Assembly (NCBI GenBank): GCA_963978545.1 | Contig: OZ021732.1 | Location: forward strand, 48,122,059-48,186,058 | Source: Linyphia triangularis | Taxonomy: Eukaryota; Arthropoda; Arachnida; Araneae; Linyphiidae | DNA: 64,000 nt | Direction: 5' to 3' | Shown: positions 1 to 7,822 of the stretch, in pieces | How positions within the stretch are numbered: the stretch's first letter is position 1 | Layout of the letters: every line of letters starts with the position of its first letter | Notes under the pieces: model-generated | What the model saw: only the letters and a program-made list of their open reading frames with translations | Database searches by the model: none | What the model was told of the DNA's origin: nothing | Translations under genes and position numbers: made by a program

Positions 1-36
1 TACAGCTCCAATTGATTGGCAACTAAAAGTCATCAA

Positions 37-109
37 CTCACCATGTCTTAGCCGGTTTTAGTGCCTGTCTAGCAAACAGGTGAGGACTATTTTGAATATC
101 TTCGAATCT
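37..109 (+). pseudogene. tRNA-Thr relic psiA (L1)
   Basis: 5' half and anticodon arm of tRNA-Thr remain, with a loop change (CTAGCAA); the T arm and B box are lost. Confidence 0.75.
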
Positions 110-175
110 GAATGTAATTATTATACTACTAATAAGAATAATAAGTATAATCGATTGGTAACGGAAAGTTCCCAT

Positions 176-248
176 GGCACCTTGGCTTAGTTGGAGAAGC
201 GCCTGTCTAGTAAACAGGAGATCACGAGTTCGGATCTCGTCGGTGCCT
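176..248 (+). tRNA. tRNA-Thr(AGT), degenerate
   Basis: L1. 73 nt: one base is missing in the D loop (GGAGAAGC) and the B box is GTTCGGATC. The acceptor 5' strand is GGCACCT, which leaves one mismatch. It is followed by CGT-type spacer without the T6 run, so it may be a pseudogene. Confidence 0.6.
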
Positions 249-379
249 GAATGTTGAAAGCATAAATTTGTTTAAATTCTAAATGTATGCCCAAATATAT
301 TTACGTAAATAAATCTCCACTTAACTATAGTTTTTAATAATACATGCAGCTTAAATTGTTTGCAACTAAAAGTTATCAA

Positions 380-452
380 TGCACCATGGCTTAGCCGGTT
401 AATGTTCCTGTCTAGAAAACAGGTGATGACTATTTTGAATATCTTCGAAGCT
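380..452 (+). pseudogene. tRNA-Thr relic psiA (L2)
   Basis: Diverged psiA copy with anticodon loop CTAGAAA and no usable B box. Confidence 0.7.
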
Positions 453-518
453 AAATGTATTTATTATACTACTAATAAGAATAATAAGTATAATCGATTG
501 GTAGCGGGAAGTTCCCAT

Positions 519-592
519 GGCGCCTTGGCTTAGTTGGTGAAAGCTCCTGTCTAGTAAACAGGAGATCACGAGTTCGAATCTCGTCGGTGCCT
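519..592 (+). tRNA. tRNA-Thr(AGT)
   Basis: L2. Acceptor GGCGCCT has one mismatch at its last pair; D loop GGTGAAAGC. B box GTTCGAATC and T6 terminator are intact. Confidence 0.85.
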
Positions 593-676
593 GAATGTCG
601 AAGGAAATTTTTTGATTATATTCTGAAGGTACGTTAACAACCGCCGCTTCAATTGCTTGGAACTTAAATGTGTCAA

Positions 677-740
677 GGGAGCTGGTTAAAGCACTTGTCT
701 AGTAAACAGGCGATCACGAGTTAGAATATCGTCGGTAAAA
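677..740 (+). pseudogene. tRNA-Thr relic psiB (L2)
   Basis: Lacks the 5' acceptor strand; B box mutated to GTTAGAATA and the 3' end to GGTAAAA. Confidence 0.75.
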
Positions 741-865
741 GAATGTCGAACAAGAATATTTGCTTACATTTTAAATGTATTTCAAAATTGATGTAATTTA
801 TCTCTTTTGACCAATATGCATTGAATTTTAATAAGTATACTCGATTGGTAGCGGAAAGTTAACAC

Positions 866-939
866 GGCGCCGTGGCTTAGTTGGTTAAAGCACCTGTCTT
901 GTAAACAGGAGATCACGAGTTCGAATCTCGTCGGTGCCT
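866..939 (+). tRNA. tRNA-Thr(TGT)
   Basis: L2. Loop CTTGTAA. The acceptor begins GGCGCCG (AGT style) instead of GGCACCG; all stems still pair, with one G-U. Confidence 0.92.
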
Positions 940-1023
940 GAATTTCGAAGGAAATTTTTTGATTATATTCTAAATCTATGTTATCAACCACAGCTCCCTA
1001 TATTGGAAAATAAATATTTCAAA

Positions 1024-1097
1024 GGAGTCGTGGCTTAGCTGGTTAAAGCGCCTGTCTCGTAAACAGGAGATCACCTGTTCAAATCTCGTCGGTGCCT
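1024..1097 (+). tRNA. tRNA-Thr(CGT)
   Basis: L2. Matches the U6 CGT copy (7728), including its T-stem mismatches. Confidence 0.7.
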
Positions 1098-1229
1098 GAA
1101 TGTTGAAAGCAAAATTTTGCTGAAATTCTGAATGTATGCCTAAATAAATTTACTAAAATAAATCTCCTCTTAACTCTACTTTTTAATTATACATACAGCT
1201 CCAATTGATTGGCAACTAAAAGTCATCAA

Positions 1230-1302
1230 CTCACCATGGCTTAGCCGGTTTTAGTGCCTGTCTAGTAAACAGGTGAGGACTATTTTAATATCTTCGAATC
1301 TG
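1230..1302 (+). pseudogene. tRNA-Thr relic psiA (L3)
   Basis: Usual psiA form with a one-base deletion in the lost T-arm region; it precedes the AGT gene at 1368. Confidence 0.7.
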
Positions 1303-1367
1303 AATGTAATTATTATACTACTTATAAGAATAATAAGTATAATCGATTGGTAACGGGAAGTTCACAT

Positions 1368-1441
1368 GGCGCCGTGGCTTAGTTGGTCAAAGCGCCTGTC
1401 TAGTAAACAGGAGATCACGAGTTCGAATATCGTCGGTGCCT
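1368..1441 (+). tRNA. tRNA-Thr(AGT)
   Basis: L3. The last B-box base is changed (GTTCGAATA), which also opens the innermost T-stem pair. It is the last plus-strand gene before the inversion, with its T6 run at the junction. Confidence 0.8.
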
Positions 1442-1463
1442 GAATGTCGAAGGAAATTTTTTC

Positions 1464-1489
1464 GCATGTTTACTAGACAACCAGCTCCC
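1464..1489 (-). pseudogene. Truncated psiB relic at inversion junction
   Basis: Minus-strand psiB with an internal deletion between the D arm and anticodon arm, cut off at the end of its anticodon arm by the junction. Confidence 0.75.
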
Positions 1490-1573
1490 TTGACACATTT
1501 AAGTTAAAAGCAATTGAAGTGGTGGTTGTTAACGTACCTTCAGAATATAATCAAAAAATTTCCTTCGACATTC

Positions 1574-1647
1574 AGGCACCGACGAGATTCGAACTCGTGA
1601 TCTCCTGTTTACTAGACAGGCGCTTTGACCAACTAAGCCACGGCGCC
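1574..1647 (-). tRNA. tRNA-Thr(AGT)
   Basis: M1. Matches the U1 AGT reference (3988) on the opposite strand, with 5' flank and T6 run present. Confidence 0.94.
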
Positions 1648-1918
1648 ATGGGAACTTCCCGTTACCAATCGATTATACTTATTATTCTTATAAGTAGTAT
1701 AATAATTACATTCAGATTCGAAGATATTCAAAATAGTCCTCACCTGTTTACTAGACAGGCACTAAAACCGGCTAAGCCATGGTGAGTTGATGACTTTTAG
1801 TTGCCAATCAATTGGAGCTGTATGTATAATTAAAAAGTAGAGTTAAGAGGAGATTTATTTTAGTAAATTTATTTAGGCATACATTCAGAATTTCAGCAAA
1901 ATCTTGCTTTCAACATTC

Positions 1919-1992
1919 AGGCACCGACGAGATTTGAACAGGTGATCTCCTGTTTACGAGACAGGCGCTTTAACCAGCTAAGCCACGACTCC
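1919..1992 (-). tRNA. tRNA-Thr(CGT)
   Basis: M2, last gene of a 503 bp unit. Matches the U6 CGT copy. Confidence 0.7.
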
Positions 1993-2076
1993 TTTGAAAT
2001 ATTTATTTTCTAATATAGGGAGCTGTGGTTGTTAACATAGATTTAGAATATAATCAAAAAATTTAATTCGAAATTC

Positions 2077-2150
2077 AGGCACTGACGAGATTCGAACTCG
2101 TGATCTCCTGTTTACTAGACAGGAGCTTTGACCAACTAAGCCACGGCGCC
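2077..2150 (-). tRNA. tRNA-Thr(AGT)
   Basis: M2. First gene of a 503 bp unit. One acceptor mismatch (3' strand CAGTGCC) and AAGCTCC after the D loop. Confidence 0.85.
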
Positions 2151-2421
2151 ATGGGAACTTCCCGTTACCAATCGATTATACTTATTATTCTTATTAGTAG
2201 TATAATAATTACATTCAGATTCGAAGATATTCAAAATAGTCCTCACCTGTTTACTAGAAAGGCACTAAAACCGGCTAAGCCATGGTGAGTTGATGACTTT
2301 TAGTTGCCAATCAATTGGAGCTGTATGTATAATTAAAAAGTAGAGTTAAGAGGAGATTTATTTTAGTTAATTTATTTAGGCATACATTCAGAATTTCATC
2401 AAAATTTTGCTTTCAACATTC

Positions 2422-2495
2422 AGGCACCGACGAGATTTGAACAGGTGATCTCCTGTTTACGAGACAGGCGCTTTAACCAGCTAAGCCACGACTCC
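2422..2495 (-). tRNA. tRNA-Thr(CGT)
   Basis: M3, 850 bp unit. Matches the U6 CGT copy. Confidence 0.7.
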
Positions 2496-2579
2496 TTTGA
2501 AATATTTATTTTCCAATATAGGGAGCTGTGGTTGTTAACATAAATTTAGAATATAATCAAAAAATTTACTTCGAAATTC

Positions 2580-2653
2580 AGGCACCGACGAGATTCGAAC
2601 TCGTGATCTCCTGTTTACAAGACAGGTGCTTTAACCAACTAAGCCACGGTGCC
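2580..2653 (-). tRNA. tRNA-Thr(TGT)
   Basis: M3. Matches the U6 TGT reference (7570). Confidence 0.94.
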
Positions 2654-2778
2654 GTGTTAACTTTCCGCTACCAATCGAGTATACTTATTAAAATTCAATG
2701 CATATTGGTCAAAAGAGATAAATTACATCAATTTTGAAATACATTTAAAATGTAAGCAAATATTCTTGTTCGACATTC

Positions 2779-2842
2779 TTTTACCGACGATATTCTAACT
2801 CGTGATCGCCTGTTTACTAGACAAGTGCTTTAACCAGCTCCC
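2779..2842 (-). pseudogene. tRNA-Thr relic psiB (M3)
   Basis: Same form as at 6531, reversed. Confidence 0.75.
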
Positions 2843-2926
2843 TTGACACATTTAAGTTCCAAGCAATTGAAGCGGTGGTTGTTAACGTACCATCAGAATA
2901 TAATCCAAAAATTCCCTTCGACATTC

Positions 2927-3000
2927 AGGCACCGACGAGATTCGAACTCGTGATCTCCTGTTTACTAGACAGGCGCTTCGACCAACTAAGCCACGGCGCC
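2927..3000 (-). tRNA. tRNA-Thr(AGT)
   Basis: M3. GGTCGAAGC D-loop variant; followed by a T5 rather than a T6 run. Confidence 0.92.
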
Positions 3001-3271
3001 ATGGGAACGTCCCGTTACCAATCGATTATACTTATTATTCTTATTAGTAGTATAATAATTACATTCAGTTTCGAAGATATTCAAAATAGTCCTCACCTGT
3101 TTACTTGACAGGAACTAAAACCGGCTAAGACATGGTGAGTTGATGACTTTTAGTTGCCAATCAATTGGAGCTGTATGTATAATTAAAAAGTAGAGTTAAG
3201 AGGAGATTTATTTTAGTAAATTTATTTAGGCATACATTCAGAATTTCAGCAAAATTTTGCTTTCAACATTC

Positions 3272-3345
3272 AGGCACCGACGAGATTTGAACAGGTGATC
3301 TCCTGTTTACGAGACAGGCGCTTTAACCAGCTAAGCCACGACTCC
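3272..3345 (-). tRNA. tRNA-Thr(CGT)
   Basis: M4, whose AGT gene is lost at the junction. Matches the U6 CGT copy. Confidence 0.7.
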
Positions 3346-3428
3346 TTTGAAATATTTATTTTCCAATATAGGGACTGTGGTTGTTAACATAGATTTAGAA
3401 TATAATCAAAAAATTTAATTCGAAATTC

Positions 3429-3502
3429 AGGCACCGACGAGATTCGAACTCGTGATCTCCTGTTTACAAGACAGGTGCTTTAACCAACTAAGCCACGGCG
3501 CC
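3429..3502 (-). tRNA. tRNA-Thr(TGT)
   Basis: M4. AGT-style acceptor GGCGCCG, as at 866. Downstream spacer has a one-base deletion. Confidence 0.92.
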
Positions 3503-3627
3503 GTGTTAACTTTCCGCTACCAATCGAGTATACTTATTAAAATTCAATGCATATTGGTCAAAAGAGATAAATTACATCAATTTTGAAATACATTTAAAAT
3601 GTAAGCAAATATTCTTGTTCGACATTC

Positions 3628-3691
3628 TTTTACCGACGATATTCTAACTCGTGATCGCCTGTTTACTAGACAAGTGCTTTAACCAGCTCCC
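3628..3691 (-). pseudogene. tRNA-Thr relic psiB (M4)
   Basis: Complete psiB copy, the last tRNA-like sequence before the right inversion junction. Confidence 0.75.
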
Positions 3692-3957
3692 TTGACACAT
3701 TTAAGTTCCAAGCAATTGAAGCGGCGGTTGTTAACGTACCTTCAGCGTAATCGATTATATTTATAAATTTACTAAAATAAATCTCCTCTTAACTCTACTT
3801 TTTAATTATACATACAGCTCCAATTGATTGGCAACTAAAAGTCATCAACTCACCATGGCTTAGCCGGTTTTAGTGCCTGTCTAGTAAACAGGTGAGGACT
3901 ATTTTGAATATCTTCGAATCTGAATGTAATTATTATACTACTTATAAGAATAATAAG

Positions 3958-3976
3958 TATAATCGATTGGTAACGG
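3958..3976 (+). promoter_or_regulatory. Upstream TATA/ATTGG element of AGT genes
   Basis: TATAATCGATTGGTAACGG at -30 to -12 of the AGT gene. It is present at the same distance before nearly every AGT gene, and as TATACTCGATTGGTAGCGG before TGT genes (e.g. 7540-7558). ATTGG is a reversed CCAAT motif. CGT genes have only a looser TATATTGG about 25 bp upstream. A role in polymerase III initiation is inferred from position and conservation. Confidence 0.5.
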
Positions 3977-3987
3977 GAAGTTCCCAT

Positions 3988-4061
3988 GGCGCCGTGGCTT
4001 AGTTGGTCAAAGCGCCTGTCTAGTAAACAGGAGATCACGAGTTCGAATCTCGTCGGTGCCT
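3988..4061 (+). tRNA. tRNA-Thr(AGT), reference copy
   Basis: U1. Cytoplasmic threonine tRNA; the AGU anticodon, with A34 normally edited to inosine, reads ACU, ACC and ACA. Acceptor GGCGCCG pairs with CGGTGCC (one G-U). D stem GCTT/AAGC, anticodon stem CCTGT/ACAGG with loop CTAGTAA, and T stem ACGAG/CTCGT all pair. A box TGGCTTAGTTGG and B box GTTCGAATC fit the polymerase III consensus. 74 nt, no intron, no encoded CCA, discriminator T. It closely resembles animal tRNA-Thr(AGU). A T6 run lies 16-21 bases downstream. First AGT gene of the main array. Confidence 0.96.
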
Positions 4062-4076
4062 GAATGTCGAAGGAAA

Positions 4077-4082
4077 TTTTTT
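4077..4082 (+). terminator. Pol III T6 terminator
   Basis: Six T residues at +16 to +21 after the tRNA. The same run follows nearly all AGT and TGT genes. AGT genes with the GGTCGAAGC D loop have T5, and AGT genes of 503 bp units usually have an additional TTTT at +4. Confidence 0.8.
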
Positions 4083-4334
4083 GATTATATTCTGAAGGTA
4101 CGTTAACAACCACCACTTCAATTGCTTTTAACTTAAATGTGTCAAGGGAGCTGGTTAAAGCACTTGTCTAGTAAACATGCGATCACGAGTTAGAATATGG
4201 CCTGTAAAAGAATGTCGAACAAGAATATTTGCTTACATTTTAAATGTATTTCAAAATTGATGTAATTAATCTCTTTTGACCAATATGCATTGAATTTTAA
4301 TAAGTATACTCGATTGGTAGCGGAAAGTTCCCAT

Positions 4335-4408
4335 GGCACCGTGGTTAAGTTGGTTAAAGGACCTGACTTGTAAACAGGAGATCACGAGTTCGAATCTCGT
4401 CGGTGCCT
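4335..4408 (+). tRNA. tRNA-Thr(TGT), degenerate
   Basis: U1. D arm GTTA/AAGG no longer pairs and the anticodon stem has a mismatch next to the loop (CCTGA). Acceptor, T arm and B box are intact. Possible pseudogene; the same form occurs in U8, U10 and U15. Confidence 0.6.
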
Positions 4409-4492
4409 GAATTCCGAAGGAAATTTTTTGATTATATTCTAAATCTATGTTAACAACCACAGCTCCCTATATTGGAAACTAAATATTTCAAA

Positions 4493-4566
4493 GGAGTCGT
4501 GGCTTAGCTGGTTAAAGCGCCTGTCTCGTAAACAGGAGATCACCTGTTCGAATCTCGCCGGTGCCT
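4493..4566 (+). tRNA. tRNA-Thr(CGT)
   Basis: U1. B box GTTCGAATC, with an additional T-stem change (CTCGC). One base is deleted just after the gene. Confidence 0.65.
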
Positions 4567-4836
4567 AATGTTGAAAGCAAAATTTTGCTGAAATTCTGAA
4601 AGTATGCCTAAATAAATTTACTAAAATAAATCTCCTCTTAACTCTACTTTTTAATTATACATACAGCTCCAATTGATTGGCAACTAAAAGTCATCAACTC
4701 ACCATGTCTTAGCCGGTTTTAGTGCCTGTCTAGCAAACAGGTGAGGACTATTTTGAATATCTTCGAATCTGAATGTAATTATTATACTACTAATAAGAAT
4801 AATAAGTATAATCGATTGGTAACGGAAACTTCCCAT

Positions 4837-4910
4837 GGCACCTTGGCTTAGTTGGTCAAAGCGCCTGTCTAGTAAACAGGAGATCACGAGTTCGGATCTC
4901 GTCGGTGCCT
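4837..4910 (+). tRNA. tRNA-Thr(AGT)
   Basis: U2. Acceptor GGCACCT has one mismatch and the B box is GTTCGGATC, as in L1 (176). It is followed by CGT-type spacer, with no TGT or CGT gene before the next AGT gene. Confidence 0.75.
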
Positions 4911-5180
4911 GAATGTTGAAAGCATAAATTTGTTTAAATTCTAAATGTATGCCAAAATATATTTACGTAAATAAATCTCCTCTTAACTATAGTTTTTAAT
5001 AATACATACAGCTTAAATTGTTTGCAACTAAAAGTTATCAATGCACCATGGCTTAGCCGGTTAAAGTTCCTGTCTAGAAAACAGGTGATGACTATTTTGA
5101 ATATCTTCGAAGCTAAATGTATTTATTATACTACTAATAAGAATAATAAGTATAATCGATTGGTAGCGGAAAGTTCCCAT

Positions 5181-5254
5181 GGCGCCGTGGCTTAGTTGGT
5201 GAAAGCTCCTGTCTAGTAAACAGGAGATCACGAGTTCGAATCTCGTCGGTGCCT
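5181..5254 (+). tRNA. tRNA-Thr(AGT)
   Basis: U3. D loop GGTGAAAGC as in L2 (519); acceptor intact here. Confidence 0.92.
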
Positions 5255-5338
5255 GAATGTCGAAGGAAATTTTTTGATTATATTCTGAAGGTACGTTAAC
5301 AACCACCGCTTCAATTGCTTGGAACTTAAATGTGTCAA

Positions 5339-5402
5339 GGGAGCTGGTTAAAGCACTTGTCTAGTAAACAGGCGATCACGAGTTAGAATATCGTCGGTAA
5401 AA
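5339..5402 (+). pseudogene. tRNA-Thr relic psiB (U3)
   Basis: Standard psiB; here the next gene is a chimeric CGT rather than a TGT gene. Confidence 0.75.
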
Positions 5403-5527
5403 GAATGTCGAACAAGAATATTTGCTTACATTTTAAATGTATTTCAAAATTGATGTAATTTATCTCTTTTGACCAATATGCATTGAATTTTAATAAGTAT
5501 ACTCGATTGGTAGCGGAAAGTTCCCTT

Positions 5528-5601
5528 GGCACCGTGGCTTAGCTGGTTAAAGCGCCTGTTTCGTAAACAGGAGATCACCTGTTCGAATCTCGTCGGTGCC
5601 T
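5528..5601 (+). tRNA. tRNA-Thr(CGT), chimeric
   Basis: U3. 5' flank and acceptor GGCACCG of a TGT gene joined to the body of a CGT gene (loop TTCGTAA, ACCTG T-stem strand). The acceptor pairs fully, unlike other CGT genes. The join lies within the tRNA and deletes one 158 bp module. Confidence 0.75.
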
Positions 5602-5870
5602 GAATGTCGAAAGCAAAATTTTGCTGAAATTCTGAATGTATGCCTAAATAAATTTACTAAATTAAATCTCCTCTTAACTCTACTTTTTAATTATACATAC
5701 AGATCCAATTGATTGGCAACTAAAAGTCATCAACTCACCATGGCTTAGCCGGTTTAGTGCCTGTCTAGTAAACAGGTGAGAACTATTTTGAATATCTTCG
5801 AATCTGAATGTAATTATTATACTACTAATAAGAATAATAAGTATAATCGATTTTAACGGGAAGTTCCCAT

Positions 5871-5944
5871 GGGGCCGTGGCTTAGTTGGTCAAAGCGCCT
5901 GTCTAGTAAACAGGAGATCACGAGTTCGAATCTCGTCGGTGCCT
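5871..5944 (+). tRNA. tRNA-Thr(AGT)
   Basis: U4, 503 bp unit. Acceptor GGGGCCG has one mismatch. The upstream element is damaged (CGATTTTAACGG). Confidence 0.8.
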
Positions 5945-6027
5945 GAATTTCGAATTAAATTTTTTGATTATATTCTAAATCTATGTTAACAACCACAGTC
6001 CCTATATTGGAAAATAAATATTTCAAA

Positions 6028-6101
6028 GGAGTCGTGGCTTAGCTGGTTAAAGCGCCTGTCTCGTAAACAGGAGATCACCTGTTCAAATCTCTTTGGTGCC
6101 T
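6028..6101 (+). tRNA. tRNA-Thr(CGT), degenerate
   Basis: U4. 3' T-stem strand altered (CTCTT) and the first acceptor 3' base changed (TGGTGCC). Probable pseudogene. Confidence 0.5.
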
Positions 6102-6233
6102 GAATGTTGAAAGCAAAATTTTGCTGAAATTCTGAATGTATGCCTAAATAAATTTACTAAAATAAATCTCCTCTTAACTCTACTTTTTAATTATACATAC
6201 AGCTCCAATTGATTGGCAACTAAAAGTCATCAA

Positions 6234-6306
6234 CTCACCATGGCTTAGCCGGTTTTAGTGCCTGTCTAGTAAACAGGTGAGGACTATTTTGAATATCTTT
6301 GAATCT
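6234..6306 (+). pseudogene. tRNA-Thr relic psiA (representative)
   Basis: A box region TGGCTTAGCCGG and a perfect anticodon hairpin CCTGT-CTAGTAA-ACAGG survive. The acceptor strands do not pair and the T arm has decayed (TTTTGAATA in place of the B box). A copy lies 139 to 67 bases before nearly every AGT gene, so any copy can be found from the AGT start. Many units, including most 503 bp ones, have CCTTT in the hairpin; 1008 bp units mostly have loop CAAGTAA. Confidence 0.8.
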
Positions 6307-6372
6307 GAATGTAATTATTATACTACTAATAAGAATAATAAGTATAATCGATTGGTAACGGGAAGTTCCCAT

Positions 6373-6446
6373 GGCGACGTGGCTTAGTTGGTCAAAGCGC
6401 CTGTCTAGTAAACAGGAGATCACGAGTTCGAATCTCGTCGGTGCCT
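6373..6446 (+). tRNA. tRNA-Thr(AGT)
   Basis: U5, 850 bp. Acceptor GGCGACG has one mismatch. Confidence 0.87.
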
Positions 6447-6530
6447 GAATGTCGAAAGAAATTTTTTGATTATATTCTGAAGGTACGTTAACAACCACCG
6501 CTTCAAATCCTTGGAACTTAAATGTGTCAA

Positions 6531-6594
6531 GGGAGCTGGTTAAAGCACTTGTCTAGTAAACAGGCGATCACGAGTTAGAATATCGTCGGTAAAA
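6531..6594 (+). pseudogene. tRNA-Thr relic psiB (representative)
   Basis: Aligns with tRNA-Thr from AGCTGGTT in the D loop to the 3' end. The acceptor 5' strand and D-stem 5' half are missing, the B box is GTTAGAATA, and the 3' end GGTGCCT has become GGTAAAA. The loop still reads CTAGTAA. A copy lies at +158 to +221 from the AGT start in every unit that has a TGT slot; a variant with ACATGC and ATGGCCTG occurs before the degenerate TGT genes. Confidence 0.8.
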
Positions 6595-6719
6595 GAATGT
6601 CGAACAAGAATATTTGCTTACATTTTAAATGTATTTCAAAATTGATGTAATTTATCTCTTTTGACCAATATGCATTGAATTTTAATAAGTATACTCGATT
6701 GGTAGCGGAAAGTTAACAC

Positions 6720-6793
6720 GGCACCGTGGTTTAGTTGGTTAAAGCACCTGTCTTGTAAACAGGAGATCACGAGTTCGAATCTCGTCGGTGCCT
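6720..6793 (+). tRNA. tRNA-Thr(TGT)
   Basis: U5. One D-stem change (GTTT) leaves a G-U pair; otherwise as U6. Confidence 0.92.
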
Positions 6794-6877
6794 GAATTTC
6801 GAAGGAAATTTTTTGATTATATTCTAAATCTATGTTAACAACCACAGCTCCCTATATTGGAAAATAAATATTTCAAA

Positions 6878-6951
6878 GGAGTCGTGGCTTAGCTGGTTAA
6901 AGCGCCTGTCTCGTAAACAGGAGATCACCTGTTCAAATCTCGTCGGTGAAT
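6878..6951 (+). tRNA. tRNA-Thr(CGT), degenerate
   Basis: U5. The 3' acceptor strand is damaged (CGGTGAA). Confidence 0.5.
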
Positions 6952-7222
6952 GAATGTTGAAAGCAAAATTTTGCTGAAATTCTGAATGTATACCTAAATA
7001 AATTTACTAAAATAAATCTCCTTTTAATTCTACATTTTAATTATACATACAGCTCCAATTGATTGGCAACTAAAAGTCATCAACTCACCATGTCTTAGCC
7101 GGTTTTAGTTCCTGTCAAGTAAACAGGTGAGGACTATTTTGAATATCTTCGAAACTGAATGTAATTATTATACTACTAATAAGAATAATAAGTATAATCG
7201 ATTGGTAACGGGACGTTCCCAT

Positions 7223-7296
7223 GGCGCCGTGGCTTAGTTGGTCGAAGCGCCTGTCTAGTAAACAGGAGATCACGAGTTCGAATCTCGTCGGTGCCT
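7223..7296 (+). tRNA. tRNA-Thr(AGT)
   Basis: U6, 850 bp. GGTCGAAGC D-loop variant; T5 terminator. Confidence 0.93.
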
Positions 7297-7539
7297 GAAT
7301 ATCGAAGGGAATTTTTGGATTATATTCTGATGGTACGTTAACAACCACCGCTTCAATTGCTTGGAACTTAAATGTGTCAAGGGAGCTGGTTAAAGCACTT
7401 GTCTAGTAAACAGGCGATCACGAGTTAGAATATCGTCGGTAAAAGAATGTCGAACAAGAATATTTGCTTACATTTTAAATGTATTTCAAAATTGATGTAA
7501 TTTATCTCTTTTGACCAATATGCATTGAATTTTAATAAG

Positions 7540-7558
7540 TATACTCGATTGGTAGCGG
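7540..7558 (+). promoter_or_regulatory. Upstream TATA/ATTGG element of TGT genes
   Basis: TATACTCGATTGGTAGCGG at -30 to -12, the TGT-gene counterpart of the AGT element at 3958. Confidence 0.5.
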
Positions 7559-7569
7559 AAAGTTAACAC

Positions 7570-7643
7570 GGCACCGTGGCTTAGTTGGTTAAAGCACCTG
7601 TCTTGTAAACAGGAGATCACGAGTTCGAATCTCGTCGGTGCCT
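7570..7643 (+). tRNA. tRNA-Thr(TGT), reference copy
   Basis: U6. Cytoplasmic threonine tRNA expected to read ACA and ACG. Acceptor GGCACCG pairs perfectly with CGGTGCC; D stem GCTT/AAGC, anticodon stem CCTGT/ACAGG with loop CTTGTAA, T stem ACGAG/CTCGT. A box TGGCTTAGTTGG and B box GTTCGAATC intact; T6 at +16. Preceded by psiB and followed 158 bp on by the CGT gene. Confidence 0.96.
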
Positions 7644-7727
7644 GAATTTCGAAGTAAATTTTTTGATTATATTCTAAATCTATGTTAACAACCACAGCTC
7701 CCTATATTGGAAAATAAATATTTCAAA

Positions 7728-7801
7728 GGAGTCGTGGCTTAGCTGGTTAAAGCGCCTGTCTCGTAAACAGGAGATCACCTGTTCAAATCTCGTCGGTGCC
7801 T
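7728..7801 (+). tRNA. tRNA-Thr(CGT), reference copy
   Basis: U6. Loop CTCGTAA gives anticodon CGU, reading ACG. D arm GCTT/AAGC and anticodon arm are perfect and the A box is TGGCTTAGCTGG. Acceptor GGAGTCG against CGGTGCC has one A-G mismatch and two G-U pairs. T stem ACCTG against CTCGT has two mismatches. B box GTTCAAATC still fits the consensus. Nearly all CGT genes here share these defects. T4 at +18 may terminate. It may be a weakly expressed gene or a relic family; the isoacceptor identity is clear. Confidence 0.72.
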
Positions 7802-7818
7802 GAATGTTGAAAGCAAAA

Positions 7819-7822
7819 TTTT
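7819..7822 (+). terminator. T4 run after CGT gene
   Basis: Four T residues at +18 to +21, often within the palindrome AGCAAAATTTTGCT. It is weaker than the T6 run after AGT and TGT genes. Confidence 0.5.

Larger units (their letters stand above)
1..1462 (+). repeat. Left plus-strand segment of tRNA-Thr array (L1-L3)
   Basis: Contains AGT, AGT, TGT, CGT and AGT genes on the plus strand. The first AGT gene (176) is followed directly by CGT-type spacer and another AGT gene 343 bp on, a layout seen again at 4837-5181. The segment ends abruptly in the T6 run after the AGT gene at 1368. Confidence 0.9.
1463..3764 (-). repeat. Inverted segment of the tRNA-Thr array
   Basis: Every tRNA between 1464 and 3691 lies on the minus strand, against the plus strand on both sides. 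Reading right to left: psiB, TGT, CGT, psiA, AGT, psiB, TGT, CGT, psiA, AGT, CGT, psiA, AGT, truncated psiB. At the left end psiB (1464-1489) has lost about 9 bases. At the right end a short fragment (about 3746-3764) resembles the AGT 5' flank in minus orientation, and the plus-strand CGT-to-AGT spacer resumes. This is either a real inversion or an assembly artefact. Confidence 0.85.
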
